Shown here: one piece after another, positions 17,011 to 27,139 of the stretch | Position numbering within the stretch: the stretch's first letter is position 1 | How the letters are laid out: each line of letters starts with the position of its first letter | From: Companilactobacillus mishanensis | GTDB lineage: Bacteria > Bacillota > Bacilli > Lactobacillales > Lactobacillaceae | NCBI RefSeq assembly: GCF_003946505.1 | Contig: NZ_RHON01000005.1 | Span: 1-64,000 of the forward strand | DNA length: 64,000 nt | Direction: 5' to 3' | Notes under the pieces: model-generated | The model's input: only the letters and a program-made list of their open reading frames with translations | Told to the model about the DNA's origin: nothing | Databases searched by the model: none | Made by a program: the position numbers and the translations under genes

Positions 17011-17308
17011 TGTCATCTGTATTTTTAATGTCTTTTTCATCAAAAACAATATCTGTTGTATCTTCATCATCAGCGTACTTTTGAGCTTTGTCGATCATAG
17101 TATCTTTCAAAGCATCAGTCTTTTCATTGAAATTGTTGATCAAATTATTTTTGTCAGCTAATCCCATACCACCATTGTTGAAATCGCTACGAATTGTTTT
17201 GATATTTTCTAGAACTTTTTGGCCAGATTCACTTACCAAATATCTTGAAGCGAAATATCCAGCAACACTACCTAGGATAACTCCTACTAAAAATCGTCTT
17301 TTTTTCAT
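17000..17308 (-). CDS. YtxH domain-containing general stress-type protein
   Basis: A 102-residue protein with an N-terminal glycine-rich membrane-inserting segment (VGVILGSVAGYFASRYL, residues 8-24) typical of YtxH proteins. A charged helical segment and an acidic C-terminus follow. YtxH proteins are general-stress proteins of unclear mechanism. The gene starts 2 bp after the DUF948 stop and ends in a terminator, so the two form an operon. Confidence 0.85.
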   Translation of the reverse strand: MKKRRFLVGVILGSVAGYFASRYLVSESGQKVLENIKTIRSDFNNGGMGLADKNNLINNFNEKTDALKDTMIDKAQKYADDEDTTDIVFDEKDIKNTDDKKD

Positions 17309-17310
17309 GA

Positions 17311-17721
17311 CTATTTCTTCTTTCCAGGCATGAACTTAGAAATACCCTTAACGATAGTTGCTGCATTAGCAAGGCTCAAAATGCTTTGTAATCCGAAACC
17401 ACTTGCCTTTGGCTTGTCTGAAGTTGCATCAGCAGCCTTGTTACCAAGATTTTCAACTGTATCAAACAATGGATTCAATTTGCTTGATTTACTATTAACG
17501 TCATCCATCAATGTGTTTGTCTTATCAACTAAACGACCACTTTGATCCAAAATACGATCAGTATTCTTTGTGATAACAGTCAACATAGTTGTTGTTTCCT
17601 TTATTGTATCTTGTAACTTCTTCAATAATTTTGCCGCTTGAACTAATGTTACAGCTAAGAAAATTACTAATACTACGAATGCAATAGCTGCAATAAGTCC
17701 TGCGATTTGTCCACCAGTCAT
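17311..17721 (-). CDS. DUF948 family membrane protein
   Basis: A 136-residue protein with one N-terminal transmembrane helix (about 7-28, GLIAAIAFVVLVIFLAVTL). A long amphipathic/coiled-coil region (LLKKLQDTIKETTTMLTVIT and NTLMDDVNSK) follows, as in DUF948/YoxC proteins. ATG 17721 follows AGGAGG. Pairing with a YtxH gene is the usual arrangement near ccpA/pepQ in lactobacilli. Function unknown. Confidence 0.87.
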   Translation of the reverse strand: MTGGQIAGLIAAIAFVVLVIFLAVTLVQAAKLLKKLQDTIKETTTMLTVITKNTDRILDQSGRLVDKTNTLMDDVNSKSSKLNPLFDTVENLGNKAADATSDKPKASGFGLQSILSLANAATIVKGISKFMPGKKK

Positions 17722-17786
17722 AATAATTCCTCCTAAAAATGTTATAGCAAGTTAATACTAGCATTATTGTGATACTACGGCAACGC

Positions 17787-18386
17787 TTACCAAATTATCC
17801 AATCTTGCCATTTTGACTCAAGCTTCCTGATAGCGTTACCACGATGGCTGATTTTATTTTTTTCTTCCATTGGAACTTCAGCCATAGTTTTTCCTAATTC
17901 TGGTACATAAAACAATGGGTCATAACCGAATCCATTGTCTCCCTCAGGAAAATTAGCGATTCTACCTTTGACCTCACCCTCAACAACAAGGTCTTCAGGA
18001 TTATTTGGGTTGGCAAACACTAAAACTGTCACAAAACGTGCGCTTCTTTTTTCCTCAGGTATACCACCCAAGTTTGAAAGTAACTTCGCGTTGTTGGCTG
18101 CATCATTGTGGTCACCAGCATAACGTGCTGAACGAACCCCTGGTTGTCCAAATAGCTCGTCCACTTCAAGGCCAGAATCATCAGCAATCGTTGGTAAATG
18201 ATATTTTTCCATAACCGTATGTGCCTTGATCGTCGCATTCTCCTGGAAAGTGTCACCAGTTTCTCGGATCTCAGGTACATCTGGTAAATCTAATAAAGTC
18301 TTTATTTCATATTTATCAGTGTCAAAAATACTTCTAAATTCTTTTGCTTTATTGGGATTACTAGTTGCTATGATTATTTCCTGCAT
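17787..18386 (-). CDS. rdgB: XTP/dITP diphosphatase (RdgB/HAM1 family)
   Basis: A 199-residue enzyme that hydrolyses non-canonical purine triphosphates (dITP, XTP) to monophosphates and pyrophosphate, keeping deaminated bases out of DNA. Family motifs are ATSNPNKAKEF (residues 7-17), DDSGLEVD with QPGVRSARYAG, GDNGFGYDPLF and ISHRGNA. The start overlaps the 3' end of the racemase gene by 26 bp, the common racE-rdgB coupling in Firmicutes. Confidence 0.94.
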   Translation of the reverse strand: MQEIIIATSNPNKAKEFRSIFDTDKYEIKTLLDLPDVPEIRETGDTFQENATIKAHTVMEKYHLPTIADDSGLEVDELFGQPGVRSARYAGDHNDAANNAKLLSNLGGIPEEKRSARFVTVLVFANPNNPEDLVVEGEVKGRIANFPEGDNGFGYDPLFYVPELGKTMAEVPMEEKNKISHRGNAIRKLESKWQDWIIW

Positions 18387-19191
18387 TGTTGTCCTCCAAG
18401 TTTACTAAATCCACTTTATTAAATTTACCTTCGAGCCAATCAGTTGCCAATTTTTTGAAAGTTTCTAAATTAGCAGTTGTGTGTAGAATTATATTTCCAG
18501 CAACATCTGAACCAAACATATCGTTTTCTTTTAAGTATGTTGAAACCTCTTTGACTGTTTCGATACTAGGATTGACCAATGTAATACTGTCACCCAAATA
18601 TGAATTGATATCTTTAGCAATCATTGGAAAATGAGTACAACCTAAAATCAAAGTGTCTATTTTTGTTTCTTTGTAGGGTTCTAAAGTTTCAGCAACCTTG
18701 GTCATCGACTTATCAGTTCCAGTTTGGTCACGTTCAACTAATTTAACAAAGCTCTGAGCTGCAACACCAATAACATTGATTTCGGGATCCAAGTCATCAA
18801 CGTATAATGAATAACTTTTTGAATCAATAGTTGCTTGAGTACCAATTACTCCGACTTGTTTATTCTTGGTGATTTCTGCAGCGGCTCTTGCACCAGGTTT
18901 GATAACTCCAAACATTGGAATGTCAAATTCACGTTGCAACTTTGGCAATGCTCTTGCTGTAGCCGTATTACATGCATAAATAATTACTTTACAATTTTCA
19001 TCGATTAAATATTTCACCATTTCGCGAGTATATTTAATAATTTCTTCGGTTGTTTTAGTTCCATAAGGCATATTTGCTTCGTCACCAATAAATACAATGT
19101 CTTCATTGGGTATCTGATTCATAACTTCTTTGACAACTGTTAGTCCACCGACACCAGAATCTAACAATCCAATTGGTCTTTCATCACTCAT
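18361..19191 (-). CDS. murI: Glutamate racemase
   Basis: A 276-residue cofactor-independent racemase making D-glutamate for peptidoglycan. The two catalytic cysteines sit in YACNTATA and LGCTHFPM, and the N-terminal LLDSGVGGLTVV is present. ATG 19191 is chosen because GAGGTG lies 6 nt upstream; a GTG three codons earlier overlaps that RBS. It heads the murI-rdgB pair and is divergent from yslB. Confidence 0.95.
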   Translation of the reverse strand: MSDERPIGLLDSGVGGLTVVKEVMNQIPNEDIVFIGDEANMPYGTKTTEEIIKYTREMVKYLIDENCKVIIYACNTATARALPKLQREFDIPMFGVIKPGARAAAEITKNKQVGVIGTQATIDSKSYSLYVDDLDPEINVIGVAAQSFVKLVERDQTGTDKSMTKVAETLEPYKETKIDTLILGCTHFPMIAKDINSYLGDSITLVNPSIETVKEVSTYLKENDMFGSDVAGNIILHTTANLETFKKLATDWLEGKFNKVDLVNLEDNNAGNNHSN

Positions 19192-19323
19192 ATATGACAC
19201 CTCACTAATAATTTAAGTAAAATTTGTGTAAAATCGTAACTTTGTTTAATTTGTAACGACGTTCCGCCTTAAAAAGGTCATAACCTAATGATATAATAAC
19301 TTCATGCAAAAGGAGTACGAATA

Positions 19324-19815
19324 ATGGCTAAAAATACAAAAAATAAAGAAAAAGACAATGTAATTGAAAATTCAGAGTCCATCGAACATGAAGAATCTGT
19401 TGACACTGACGGTACTCTAACTGAAAAATACTTTGCCGTTTCAGTACTTCGTGATTTCGTTCTACCAGATCTCTTAGACAAAGATACTCCTGAACTCTTA
19501 TATTGGGCAGGCAAAGATTTGAGTAGACGTTTAGCTCTTCAAGACATGAATGATCTGACAGGAGTTTTCAAAAACGCTGGGTTTGGCATTTTGAGCATCA
19601 CCAGTCAAACCAAAGGCAGTTACAAATATAAGCTAAATGGTCCAGAAGTTTTGCGTCGTTTTGATATCAACAACGACAAACCTGAATTCTCATTAGAAGC
19701 AGGTTTGATCAGTGAAACCATTCAGAATACTATCGGCGCTTATTGTATGGGTAGTTTCACCCTAGATTTGAAGAATAAAGAAGTTACGATTCTTATACAA
19801 ATCGAACGAAACTAA
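19324..19815 (+). CDS. YslB-like DUF2507 protein
   Basis: A 163-residue protein. The first 30 residues are charged and low-complexity. Residues about 35-160 match DUF2507/YslB (VLRDFVLPDLL, then LLYWAGKDLSRRL and GFGILS), a Firmicutes family with an HNOX/4-vinyl-reductase-like fold and no settled function. ATG 19324 follows AAAGGAG. It lies between racE and trxA, as in B. subtilis, and converges on trxA. Confidence 0.87.
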   Translation: MAKNTKNKEKDNVIENSESIEHEESVDTDGTLTEKYFAVSVLRDFVLPDLLDKDTPELLYWAGKDLSRRLALQDMNDLTGVFKNAGFGILSITSQTKGSYKYKLNGPEVLRRFDINNDKPEFSLEAGLISETIQNTIGAYCMGSFTLDLKNKEVTILIQIERN

Positions 19816-19823
19816 AATATACA

Positions 19824-19863
19824 CCAAAAGAGGCTCAGATGTTAATACATCTGGGCCTCTTTT
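19824..19863. terminator. Bidirectional terminator between yslB and trxA
   Basis: The stem AAAAGAGGCtCAGATGT / ACATCTGgGCCTCTTTT has a 4-nt loop, with T-runs outward on both strands between convergent genes. Confidence 0.92.
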
Positions 19864-19872
19864 TTATAAAAA

Positions 19873-20184
19873 TTAATCTGTATAACCGTCAAGAATCTTA
19901 GCTAATTGAGCCTTGCTGTGGAATCCTGTTAACTTATCGACAACTTTACCATCTTTTTTGATGACCAAAGTTGGAATAGCCATAATTCCAAATGATTCTG
20001 GAGTTTTAGGATTGGCATCAACGTCCATCTTAGTAAATTTAACAGCATCGTTTTCGCCAGACAATTCCTCGATTACTGGTGATTGCATACGACAAGGACC
20101 GCACCATGTAGCCCAAAAGTCAGTAATAACTACACCGTCTTTTGTTTCTTCTTCGTAATTTGTATCTGTTAGTTCATCAACCAT
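19873..20184 (-). CDS. trxA: Thioredoxin
   Basis: A 103-residue dithiol oxidoreductase with the WCGPC active site (residues about 29-33, TDFWATWCGPCRMQSP) and cis-Pro loop (MAIPTLVI). It reduces cytoplasmic disulfides with thioredoxin reductase, which is not encoded in this window. The start is ATG 20184, 8 nt after AAAGGAG. It follows mutS2 on the same strand, a conserved mutS2-trxA arrangement. Confidence 0.96.
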   Translation of the reverse strand: MVDELTDTNYEEETKDGVVITDFWATWCGPCRMQSPVIEELSGENDAVKFTKMDVDANPKTPESFGIMAIPTLVIKKDGKVVDKLTGFHSKAQLAKILDGYTD

Positions 20185-20255
20185 ATAGCTCACTCCTTTT
20201 ATTCATACTAAAATACTATCACTGAATTTATCAATTAAATACTATTTTGCTCATA

Positions 20256-22610
20256 CTACAGGTCAACAATAGTTGCACCTGAACCACCTGAACTGGCTGG
20301 AGCATAACCAAATGATTTAACTCTAGGATTCTCACGTAAGTACTTAGTAACAGCATTTCTGATTACCCCTGTACCGAATCCATGGACGATAGTAACTTGA
20401 TTATAACCTGCAAGTAATGCTTCATCAATATAGTTATCCAAATCAGTCATTGCCTCATCGTAGCGCTCACCACGAAGATCTAACTTAGTTGAAAGTGTAG
20501 AACTCTTGGTACGACGCACCATTGTTGGCTTTGGTTCTTCTTTTTCTGGTTTCTGATTAGATTTCTCCAAATCGGAACCATCAAATTTCATCTTCAAAAT
20601 ACCTAACTGAACTTCATACTTATCATTTTTATCTTTTCGAACAATCGTTCCAAATTGGCCATAAGGAATTGCTTTGACTTCGTCACCGACTTTTAGTTCT
20701 TTCTTACGCTTAGCGCTACGTAATACACGGTTTCTCTTTGCTAAGTCTTCCTGATGTAAATTCTTCAAGTCTGTACGAGCAGAAATGATTTGATCAGCCT
20801 TAACAGCGTTACCAGAGCGTTCCAATTCTTTCAATCGATCAATGATTTTCTCGGACTTCTTCTTAGTACTCGAGACAATTTGATTAGCTCTGACTTTAGC
20901 TGCTTGAATCTCGCTGTCCTTAGAGTTATCCAGTTCAACTCGCTTACTTTCAAAGTCATCTTGAATCTTCTTATTCTTAGATAGCTGTGAATCAAGCTCT
21001 TCATTCTTAGTTTCAAATTCTTTACGACGTTTTTCCAAGTCACTGATCATATTATTAAGGTCTTGGCTTTCGCCACTCATCAATGATTCACCACGCTCTA
21101 CAACGCTACGATCCATCCCTAATCTGGAGGCAATGTTGAAAGCATTACTTGCTCCAGGAATACCAATCAGTAATCTATAAGTAGGCTTAAGTGATTTATC
21201 ATCAAACTCCATACTTGCATTGATTGTATCTTCAGTGTTGTAGGCATAAATTTTCAATTCTGGATAATGGGTCGTTGCCATGATCACACAATCTGATTTA
21301 GAAAGTTTTTCCAAGATTGCGATGGCAATTGCGGCACCTTCTTGAGGATCAGTACCGGCTCCCAACTCATCGATCAAAACTAAACTATGCTCTGAGACAT
21401 TCTTCATAATATTGATGATGTTATCCATATGAGACGAGAATGTACTCAAATTTTGCTCGATCGACTGTTCATCACCAATGTCGACGAAGACTTCATCGAA
21501 AACTGCAATCTGACTTTCCTCATGTGCAGGAATAAATAATCCTGCTTGAGCCATGATTTGAATCAACCCTAGCGTCTTCATGGTAATAGTTTTACCACCA
21601 GTATTAGGTCCAGTGATCAACATTGTCTTATAGCCATCACCGATTTGAATATCATTAGCTACGACCCTATCAGCGTCTATGAGAGGATGTTTCGCTTCTT
21701 TCAAGTCAACAGTGTGGTCATTTGAAATCAATGGCTCAGTGGCCTTTATTTGGTTACCATACTTGGCCTTAGCATTGATCAAGTCAAATGAAGCCAGAAC
21801 TTCATTGTTCTTTAAAATATCATCTATTTCAGGGCGAACTAAATCTGATAATTCTGCTAAAATTTTGATTTCTTCTAGTTTCTCTGAAGTTTGTGCATCG
21901 TGCAATTGATTATTCAAACCTACAACTGCCTGTGGCTCAATATAAAGCGTTTGACCACTGGCACTCTGATCATGAACTACTCCACCAAATTTGGTTCTAT
22001 ATTCAGTTTTTACCGGCACTACAAATCTGTCATCACGCAAAGTTACAATGGCTTCGGTCAAATACTTAGTATTCTTACCACGTGTATATTGTTCCATTGA
22101 TTGACGGATCTGATCATTGAAACGATTAATCTGGTTTCTGATATAACTCAAATTTTCTGAAGCAGTATCAAGTACTCGTCCAGTATCATCTAATGATTTA
22201 TCGATTCTTTTTGTTAGTTCAGGATTATCGATCAAATCCTCACTCATACCGTACAACTCACGTAATTCAACTTCGTCATCATGTAATGTTTCAAAAAATT
22301 CTTTTAGTTCGCTGGTATTCTTTAAGACTTGTCCGATTGCAGCCAGTTCAGTTCCATTCAGGTTACCATCTTTTTTTAGACGATTAGCTTGGTCATGTAA
22401 ATCGGCCAACTTACGAACTGGAATCTCACCCTTTAATCTAACAATATCCATACCATCTTTTGTCTGATCTATCAGTCTTTGAACGATTGATTCGACAGAC
22501 ATGGGCATTAATTTCTTTAATAATGTTTTCCCACGTGATGTAATCAGATATTTGGCAATTTCATCTTTGATCTTGTCAAATTCCAATACATTCAAAGCTT
22601 TATTATTCAT
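20256..22610 (-). CDS. mutS2: Endonuclease/ribosome-rescue factor MutS2
   Basis: A 784-residue MutS homologue lacking the mismatch-recognition domain. It has a clamp/core, an ABC-type ATPase (Walker A ITGPNTGGKTITMK, Walker B LVLIDELGAGTDP), a long coiled coil (about 510-620) and a C-terminal Smr nuclease domain (LDLRGERYDEAM, VTIVHGFGTG). Family members suppress recombination or split collided ribosomes. Full length and intact. It is downstream of cvpA with a terminator between them. Confidence 0.95.
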   Translation of the reverse strand: MNNKALNVLEFDKIKDEIAKYLITSRGKTLLKKLMPMSVESIVQRLIDQTKDGMDIVRLKGEIPVRKLADLHDQANRLKKDGNLNGTELAAIGQVLKNTSELKEFFETLHDDEVELRELYGMSEDLIDNPELTKRIDKSLDDTGRVLDTASENLSYIRNQINRFNDQIRQSMEQYTRGKNTKYLTEAIVTLRDDRFVVPVKTEYRTKFGGVVHDQSASGQTLYIEPQAVVGLNNQLHDAQTSEKLEEIKILAELSDLVRPEIDDILKNNEVLASFDLINAKAKYGNQIKATEPLISNDHTVDLKEAKHPLIDADRVVANDIQIGDGYKTMLITGPNTGGKTITMKTLGLIQIMAQAGLFIPAHEESQIAVFDEVFVDIGDEQSIEQNLSTFSSHMDNIINIMKNVSEHSLVLIDELGAGTDPQEGAAIAIAILEKLSKSDCVIMATTHYPELKIYAYNTEDTINASMEFDDKSLKPTYRLLIGIPGASNAFNIASRLGMDRSVVERGESLMSGESQDLNNMISDLEKRRKEFETKNEELDSQLSKNKKIQDDFESKRVELDNSKDSEIQAAKVRANQIVSSTKKKSEKIIDRLKELERSGNAVKADQIISARTDLKNLHQEDLAKRNRVLRSAKRKKELKVGDEVKAIPYGQFGTIVRKDKNDKYEVQLGILKMKFDGSDLEKSNQKPEKEEPKPTMVRRTKSSTLSTKLDLRGERYDEAMTDLDNYIDEALLAGYNQVTIVHGFGTGVIRNAVTKYLRENPRVKSFGYAPASSGGSGATIVDL

Positions 22611-22671
22611 ATATAATCTCCGTTAAAAAATTTAAATCATAATCAACAATCTATTCTAATACGAAAAGTGT

Positions 22672-22716
22672 AAAAAAGGTTAATTCTCCACTTATCTATG
22701 CAAAGAATTAACCCAC
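22672..22716 (-). terminator. Terminator of cvpA
   Basis: On the minus strand GGTTAATTCT and AGAATTAACC form a 10-bp stem with a 16-nt loop, followed by TTTTTT. Confidence 0.75.
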
Positions 22717-22734
22717 TTTTATTATTAATTTATT

Positions 22735-23277
22735 TTAAACTGATGCAATCCACAATGAAGTTAATCCCTTTGTCAGCAAAGGTGATCCTTCAATAATGGC
22801 TGATGCCACAAACGAATGGCTCAAAGCGTGCTGAATTCCTGAAACAGGAATCATTGCAAGCATTAATAGAACCATGAATATAGTCACGTATGTAACTAAA
22901 AGTCCTAAAATCCCACCACTCAATAAGTTAACATCATTGTACATTGGAACATAAGTTAAACGTTTGAAATATAAACCTGCAAAACGAATAATTATCCAAC
23001 CTACAAAGCATACAAAAATAAATGCAAAGGCACGATAAAATGCATCATCAAGTTCCATTCCAACTTTTGTTGAGAAAAAAGCAAATTCACTACCCAAACT
23101 TGCGGATGGATATGGAACAATCATTTCAAATTTTGGTCCTAGAAATCGGAAAGAAACTAAAGCCAAACCAAAAAACAAGCTATATCCAATTGTATAAAAA
23201 GCTTGCATGGCCAATCCACGTCTAGCACCTACGTAAAAACCGTAAACTAAAAGTAAAATAATTAACAGACTTAGCAT
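22735..23277 (-). CDS. CvpA family membrane protein
   Basis: A 180-residue protein with four predicted membrane helices (N-terminal LLIILLLVYGFYVGARRGLA, then segments near residues 25-45, 80-105 and 115-145). It matches the CvpA/colicin V production family. A direct role in colicin production is not expected here; the family is general in Firmicutes and often next to mutS2 and zapA. It precedes mutS2 on the same strand. Confidence 0.88.
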   Translation of the reverse strand: MLSLLIILLLVYGFYVGARRGLAMQAFYTIGYSLFFGLALVSFRFLGPKFEMIVPYPSASLGSEFAFFSTKVGMELDDAFYRAFAFIFVCFVGWIIIRFAGLYFKRLTYVPMYNDVNLLSGGILGLLVTYVTIFMVLLMLAMIPVSGIQHALSHSFVASAIIEGSPLLTKGLTSLWIASV

Positions 23278-23370
23278 TGTATCCCCTTAAAATTAGTTCA
23301 GTGTATTGATTAATTTTAGCACAATAATTGAACAACCAATAATTGTTATTGATATCTTCATGAAAATAAG

Positions 23371-23421
23371 AAATTACGAACCATGAAATAACGGATTCTT
23401 ACTTCATGGTTCGTAATTTTA
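23371..23421 (-). terminator. Terminator of the ireB-ruvX-DUF1292 operon
   Basis: The long perfect stem AAATTACGAACCATGAA / TTCATGGTTCGTAATTT is followed on the minus strand by a T-rich stretch, directly after the DUF1292 stop. Confidence 0.8.
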
Positions 23422-23727
23422 GATATCCTGATCGTCATCAGTTGTAAATGTGTTTAGTACTTCTTGTACCATGTCCCATTCTTCTGGATCTTCAATGGGA
23501 TCAAGCTCACCAGCGTCAACGTCTCCGTTTTCGTCTGGTGAAAATGAAAATGCTTGAACTTCTATTTCCTCCGAGTCTTCAGCATCTTTTGGATACAAGA
23601 AAACATAAGATTTGCCATAATCATCTGAATCAAATGTAAAGAGAATTTTGTATGTTTCCTCATTGCCTTGATCATCGCTTAAAATAACTTCGTTCATTTC
23701 GTTATTTGATTCTGGTTTTTCACTCAT
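23419..23727 (-). CDS. DUF1292 family protein (YrzB-like)
   Basis: A 102-residue, strongly acidic soluble protein ([21 protein letters not shown] at about 13-33, then SYVFLYP). DUF1292 members always accompany ireB and ruvX in Firmicutes, as here; function unknown. It is the last gene of the three-gene operon. Confidence 0.9.
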   Translation of the reverse strand: MSEKPESNNEMNEVILSDDQGNEETYKILFTFDSDDYGKSYVFLYPKDAEDSEEIEVQAFSFSPDENGDVDAGELDPIEDPEEWDMVQEVLNTFTTDDDQDI

Positions 23728-23735
23728 AATATCAC

Positions 23736-24170
23736 CTAATTTCGTGTTAGCTTTCCTTTGGCGTCCAAATAATTTTGTAAAATCATTTCAGCGGCTATCT
23801 TGTCGATAACTTTTTTTCGCTTGTTTCGTGAAACATTTGCTTCATCAACTAACATTCGTTCAGCTTGAACGGTAGTAAGTCGCTCATCAATAAAATCGAC
23901 TGGTAATGAAAATTTATCTTCGACCATTTTGCCATACTCACGTGATTTTTCAGCTCTTGGACCTTCGCTGTTATTCATGTTTTTTGGTAATCCCAAAACG
24001 ACCCCAGTAGCCTGTTTATCCTTGATGATCTCACCAAGTCTATCCAAACCAAAATCCTCTTTATCTTCATCGATCCTAATAATTTCTACACCCTGTGCGG
24101 TCCAACCTAACAAGTCACTTGCTGCGACCCCAACTGTTTTGGAGCCAACATCCAATCCCAATAAGCGCAT
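23736..24170 (-). CDS. ruvX: Holliday-junction resolvase-like nuclease RuvX/YqgF
   Basis: A 144-residue RNase H-fold protein ([36 protein letters not shown] with a C-terminal acidic DKIAAEMIL). YqgF acts in pre-16S rRNA 5'-end maturation and has been proposed as a Holliday-junction resolvase. The start codon overlaps the ireB stop, so translation is coupled. Confidence 0.93.
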   Translation of the reverse strand: MRLLGLDVGSKTVGVAASDLLGWTAQGVEIIRIDEDKEDFGLDRLGEIIKDKQATGVVLGLPKNMNNSEGPRAEKSREYGKMVEDKFSLPVDFIDERLTTVQAERMLVDEANVSRNKRKKVIDKIAAEMILQNYLDAKGKLTRN

Positions 24171-24427
24171 TATTTATTCTGGTTGAGATAACTTTTAACT
24201 AATTCTTCGATTATCTCATCTCGCTCATGTTTTAAAATCAGATTTCTAGCATCATTATGACGTGGAATGTAGGCCGGGTCACCAGAAAGAAGATATCCAA
24301 CAATTTGATTGATTGGATTATATCCTTTTTCCTCTAGTGATTGATAAACACTTTGCAATGTTTCTTTGACATCTTTGCCTTTATTTTCATTAAAATCAAA
24401 ACTCATAGTTTTATCAAGAGAACTCAT
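24170..24427 (-). CDS. IreB family regulatory phosphoprotein (DUF965)
   Basis: An 85-residue protein ([50 protein letters not shown]). In Enterococcus faecalis IreB is the Ser/Thr-kinase IreK substrate that lowers cephalosporin resistance; the phosphorylatable N-terminal Thr is kept here (DKTMSF). ATG 24427 follows GGAGG. It is the first gene of ireB-ruvX-DUF1292. Confidence 0.93.
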   Translation of the reverse strand: MSSLDKTMSFDFNENKGKDVKETLQSVYQSLEEKGYNPINQIVGYLLSGDPAYIPRHNDARNLILKHERDEIIEELVKSYLNQNK

Positions 24428-24490
24428 GGCAAACCTCCAATTAGCAAGTATTAGTGACTGTTAGTAATTCACTTACCATTATAGACCACT

Positions 24491-27139
24491 TTAAGAATTT
24501 TTAATAATATCTTTAGCTTTTTGTAATGCTTTTGTTAAACCAGCTGGATCTTTGCCACCGGCTTGGGCCATATCTGGACGACCACCACCGCCACCTTTGA
24601 TTTCTGATGAAATTTGTTTGATCAAATCTCCAGCCTTTAATCCTTTGGCTTGAGCATCTTTTCCGACAGCAACAACCAAGTTTGCTTTTCCGTCACTACC
24701 AGCACCAAGAACTAAAATATCTGAGCTGTTTTCACTCTTCCATTTATCAGCAAGTTGTCTCAATGTCGACATATCGTCGGCAGCAATAACTGTTGCAATA
24801 ACCTTTAATCCATTGATATCCTCAACGTTATCAAATACTTCATTTGATTTTTGAGCAGTCAATTGAACCTTTAGGTTTTGGTTATCACGTTTCAATTGTT
24901 TAATTTCTTCAACTAATTGAGCAGCACGATTTGGTACTTCCTTTAACTGGTTGACTTTCATATTTGTTGCAGAAGATTCCAACAACTTGAGATTATCATT
25001 CAAGTATTCGAATGCTTCTTCGCCTGTTACAGCATCGATACGTCTAATACCTGAACCAACAGCTGATTCTGAAGTGATTTTAAATAGTCCCAATTCAGAA
25101 GTATTTCTGGCATGAGTACCACCACAGAATTCAGTTGAATAATCATCGACTTCAACAACACGGACAACGTCACCATATTTTTCACTAAACATGGCAATGG
25201 CACCTTTCTTCTTCTTTGCTTCTTCAATGGGAAGCACTTCAGTAACAACTGGGATTGAAGCCCAAATTTTTTCGTTGACGATCTTTTCAAGTTGGCTGAT
25301 TTGGCCATCAGTTAGTCCTTCATTACTGTTGAAGTCAAAACGGAGATAGCCAGGTTCAACCAATGAACCAGCTTGATGAGTTCTTGGTCCCACAACATCC
25401 CTCAAAGCTTGATCTAACAAGTGGGTTGCTGTGTGGTTGTGACGTACTTTTTCACGGAAATCTGTATCAATCTTCAAGACATATTTTTGATTGACGTCCA
25501 ATTCAGAAACAACGTTGACCAAATGAATGTTTTGTCCATTTGGAGCATGTTGAACATCCAAAACTTCAGCTACTTGGTTATTATTTTGATCATAGATATT
25601 ACCAATATCAGCAACTTGACCACCCATTTCTGCGTAGAAAGGAGTCTTATCAAAAATCAATTGAGCTTTTCCAGTAACAGAAGTTGCTGTATCAACGATT
25701 TCATCATTAACAATAATATCTTTCAAAGTTGCTGTGACTTCATCTTGATCATAACCAACGAACTCACTGTCTGTCTTTATTTCCATCAAGGTTTCATCTT
25801 GCATACCCATTGATTGCAAATCGCCACGAGCCTTACGTGCACGTTCTCTTTGCAATTCCATGTTTTCCTTGAATCCATCTTCATCGACATTCAAGTTTTC
25901 ATCATGAGCATATTCAACAGTCAATTCAAGTGGAAAGCCATATGTATCATAAAGTTTAAAGGCACTTTCACCGTCAATAACTTTTTCATTCTTTTTGTGT
26001 AAGTCTGCAATAACACCATTCAATAATTCGAGACCATCATTCAATGTATCTGAAAAACGTTTTTCTTCTTGTTGAATAGATTTTGCAATAAATTCTTGTT
26101 GTTGACTAACTTCTGGATAGTAACTTTCCATAATTGATCCAACTATTGGAACTAATTTATACAAGAAAGGTCCATCGATACCCAATTTTTTACCATTCAA
26201 AACAGCACGTCTGATCAAACGTCTAATAACGTATCCACGACCCTCATTTGAAGGCAATGCTCCGTCACCAACGGCAAACGAGACAGTTCTAACATGGTCA
26301 GCAATGATCTTGAACGAAATATCATCAGCATCGCTTGTATCATACTTACGACCATCACTAAGCTTTTCAACTTGGTCAATGATTGGCTTGAATAAGTCAG
26401 TCTCAAAATTAGTTTTTGTTCCTTGAATAACAGATACCAAACGTTCCAATCCCATACCCGTATCAATGTTCTTATGAGGTTGTTCAACGTATTTACCAGA
26501 AGGTAAATGGTTTAATTCAGAGAAAACAATGTTCCAGACTTCAAGGTATCTTTCATTCTCTCCACCTGGATAACTCTCTGGATCATCTTCTGATAGATTA
26601 TTGAAGCTTTGTCCACGATCAAAGAAAATCTCTGAGTCAGGTCCACAAGGGCCTTCACCGATATCCCAGAAGTTGTCCTCAACTTTGTAAATGTGCGAAG
26701 GATCTACTCCAGCTTCTTGCCAAAGTTTTTGAGTTTCAGTATCTTTTGGATAAGTTGTGATATAAAGCTTATCAATGTCCATATCCAACCATTCTTCACC
26801 AGTCAAGAACTCTAAAGCCCAAGGAATTACTTCTTTTTTGAAATAGTCACCTACTGAAAAATTACCAAGCATTTCAAAGAATGTTTGGTGACGAGCAGTA
26901 CGGCCAACGTTTTCAATATCATTGGTTCTGATACATTTTTGAGCATTAGTGATTCTTGGGTTCTTAGGAATTACGGAACCATCGAAATACTTCTTTAATG
27001 TTGCTACACCAGAGTTGACCCACAAAAGTGTAGGATCATTTACTGGTATAAGTGAAGCACTAGGTTCGATCGTATGACCTTTTGATTGGAAAAAGTCTAA
27101 AAACATTTGTCTGATTTCAGCACTTGATAAATTCTTCAT
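24491..27139 (-). CDS. alaS: Alanyl-tRNA synthetase
   Basis: An 882-residue class II synthetase of normal length. The N-terminal catalytic domain (SAEIRQMFLDFFQSKGH, RTARHQTFFEMLGNFSVGDYF) is followed by the tRNA-recognition region, the editing domain with zinc motifs (HNHTATHLLDQAL, CGGTHARNTSELG) and the C-Ala domain with a coiled coil and GGGGGRPDMAQAGG. It charges tRNA-Ala and clears mischarged Ser/Gly. Expression is governed by the T-box leader directly upstream. Confidence 0.97.
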   Translation of the reverse strand: MKNLSSAEIRQMFLDFFQSKGHTIEPSASLIPVNDPTLLWVNSGVATLKKYFDGSVIPKNPRITNAQKCIRTNDIENVGRTARHQTFFEMLGNFSVGDYFKKEVIPWALEFLTGEEWLDMDIDKLYITTYPKDTETQKLWQEAGVDPSHIYKVEDNFWDIGEGPCGPDSEIFFDRGQSFNNLSEDDPESYPGGENERYLEVWNIVFSELNHLPSGKYVEQPHKNIDTGMGLERLVSVIQGTKTNFETDLFKPIIDQVEKLSDGRKYDTSDADDISFKIIADHVRTVSFAVGDGALPSNEGRGYVIRRLIRRAVLNGKKLGIDGPFLYKLVPIVGSIMESYYPEVSQQQEFIAKSIQQEEKRFSDTLNDGLELLNGVIADLHKKNEKVIDGESAFKLYDTYGFPLELTVEYAHDENLNVDEDGFKENMELQRERARKARGDLQSMGMQDETLMEIKTDSEFVGYDQDEVTATLKDIIVNDEIVDTATSVTGKAQLIFDKTPFYAEMGGQVADIGNIYDQNNNQVAEVLDVQHAPNGQNIHLVNVVSELDVNQKYVLKIDTDFREKVRHNHTATHLLDQALRDVVGPRTHQAGSLVEPGYLRFDFNSNEGLTDGQISQLEKIVNEKIWASIPVVTEVLPIEEAKKKKGAIAMFSEKYGDVVRVVEVDDYSTEFCGGTHARNTSELGLFKITSESAVGSGIRRIDAVTGEEAFEYLNDNLKLLESSATNMKVNQLKEVPNRAAQLVEEIKQLKRDNQNLKVQLTAQKSNEVFDNVEDINGLKVIATVIAADDMSTLRQLADKWKSENSSDILVLGAGSDGKANLVVAVGKDAQAKGLKAGDLIKQISSEIKGGGGGRPDMAQAGGKDPAGLTKALQKAKDIIKNS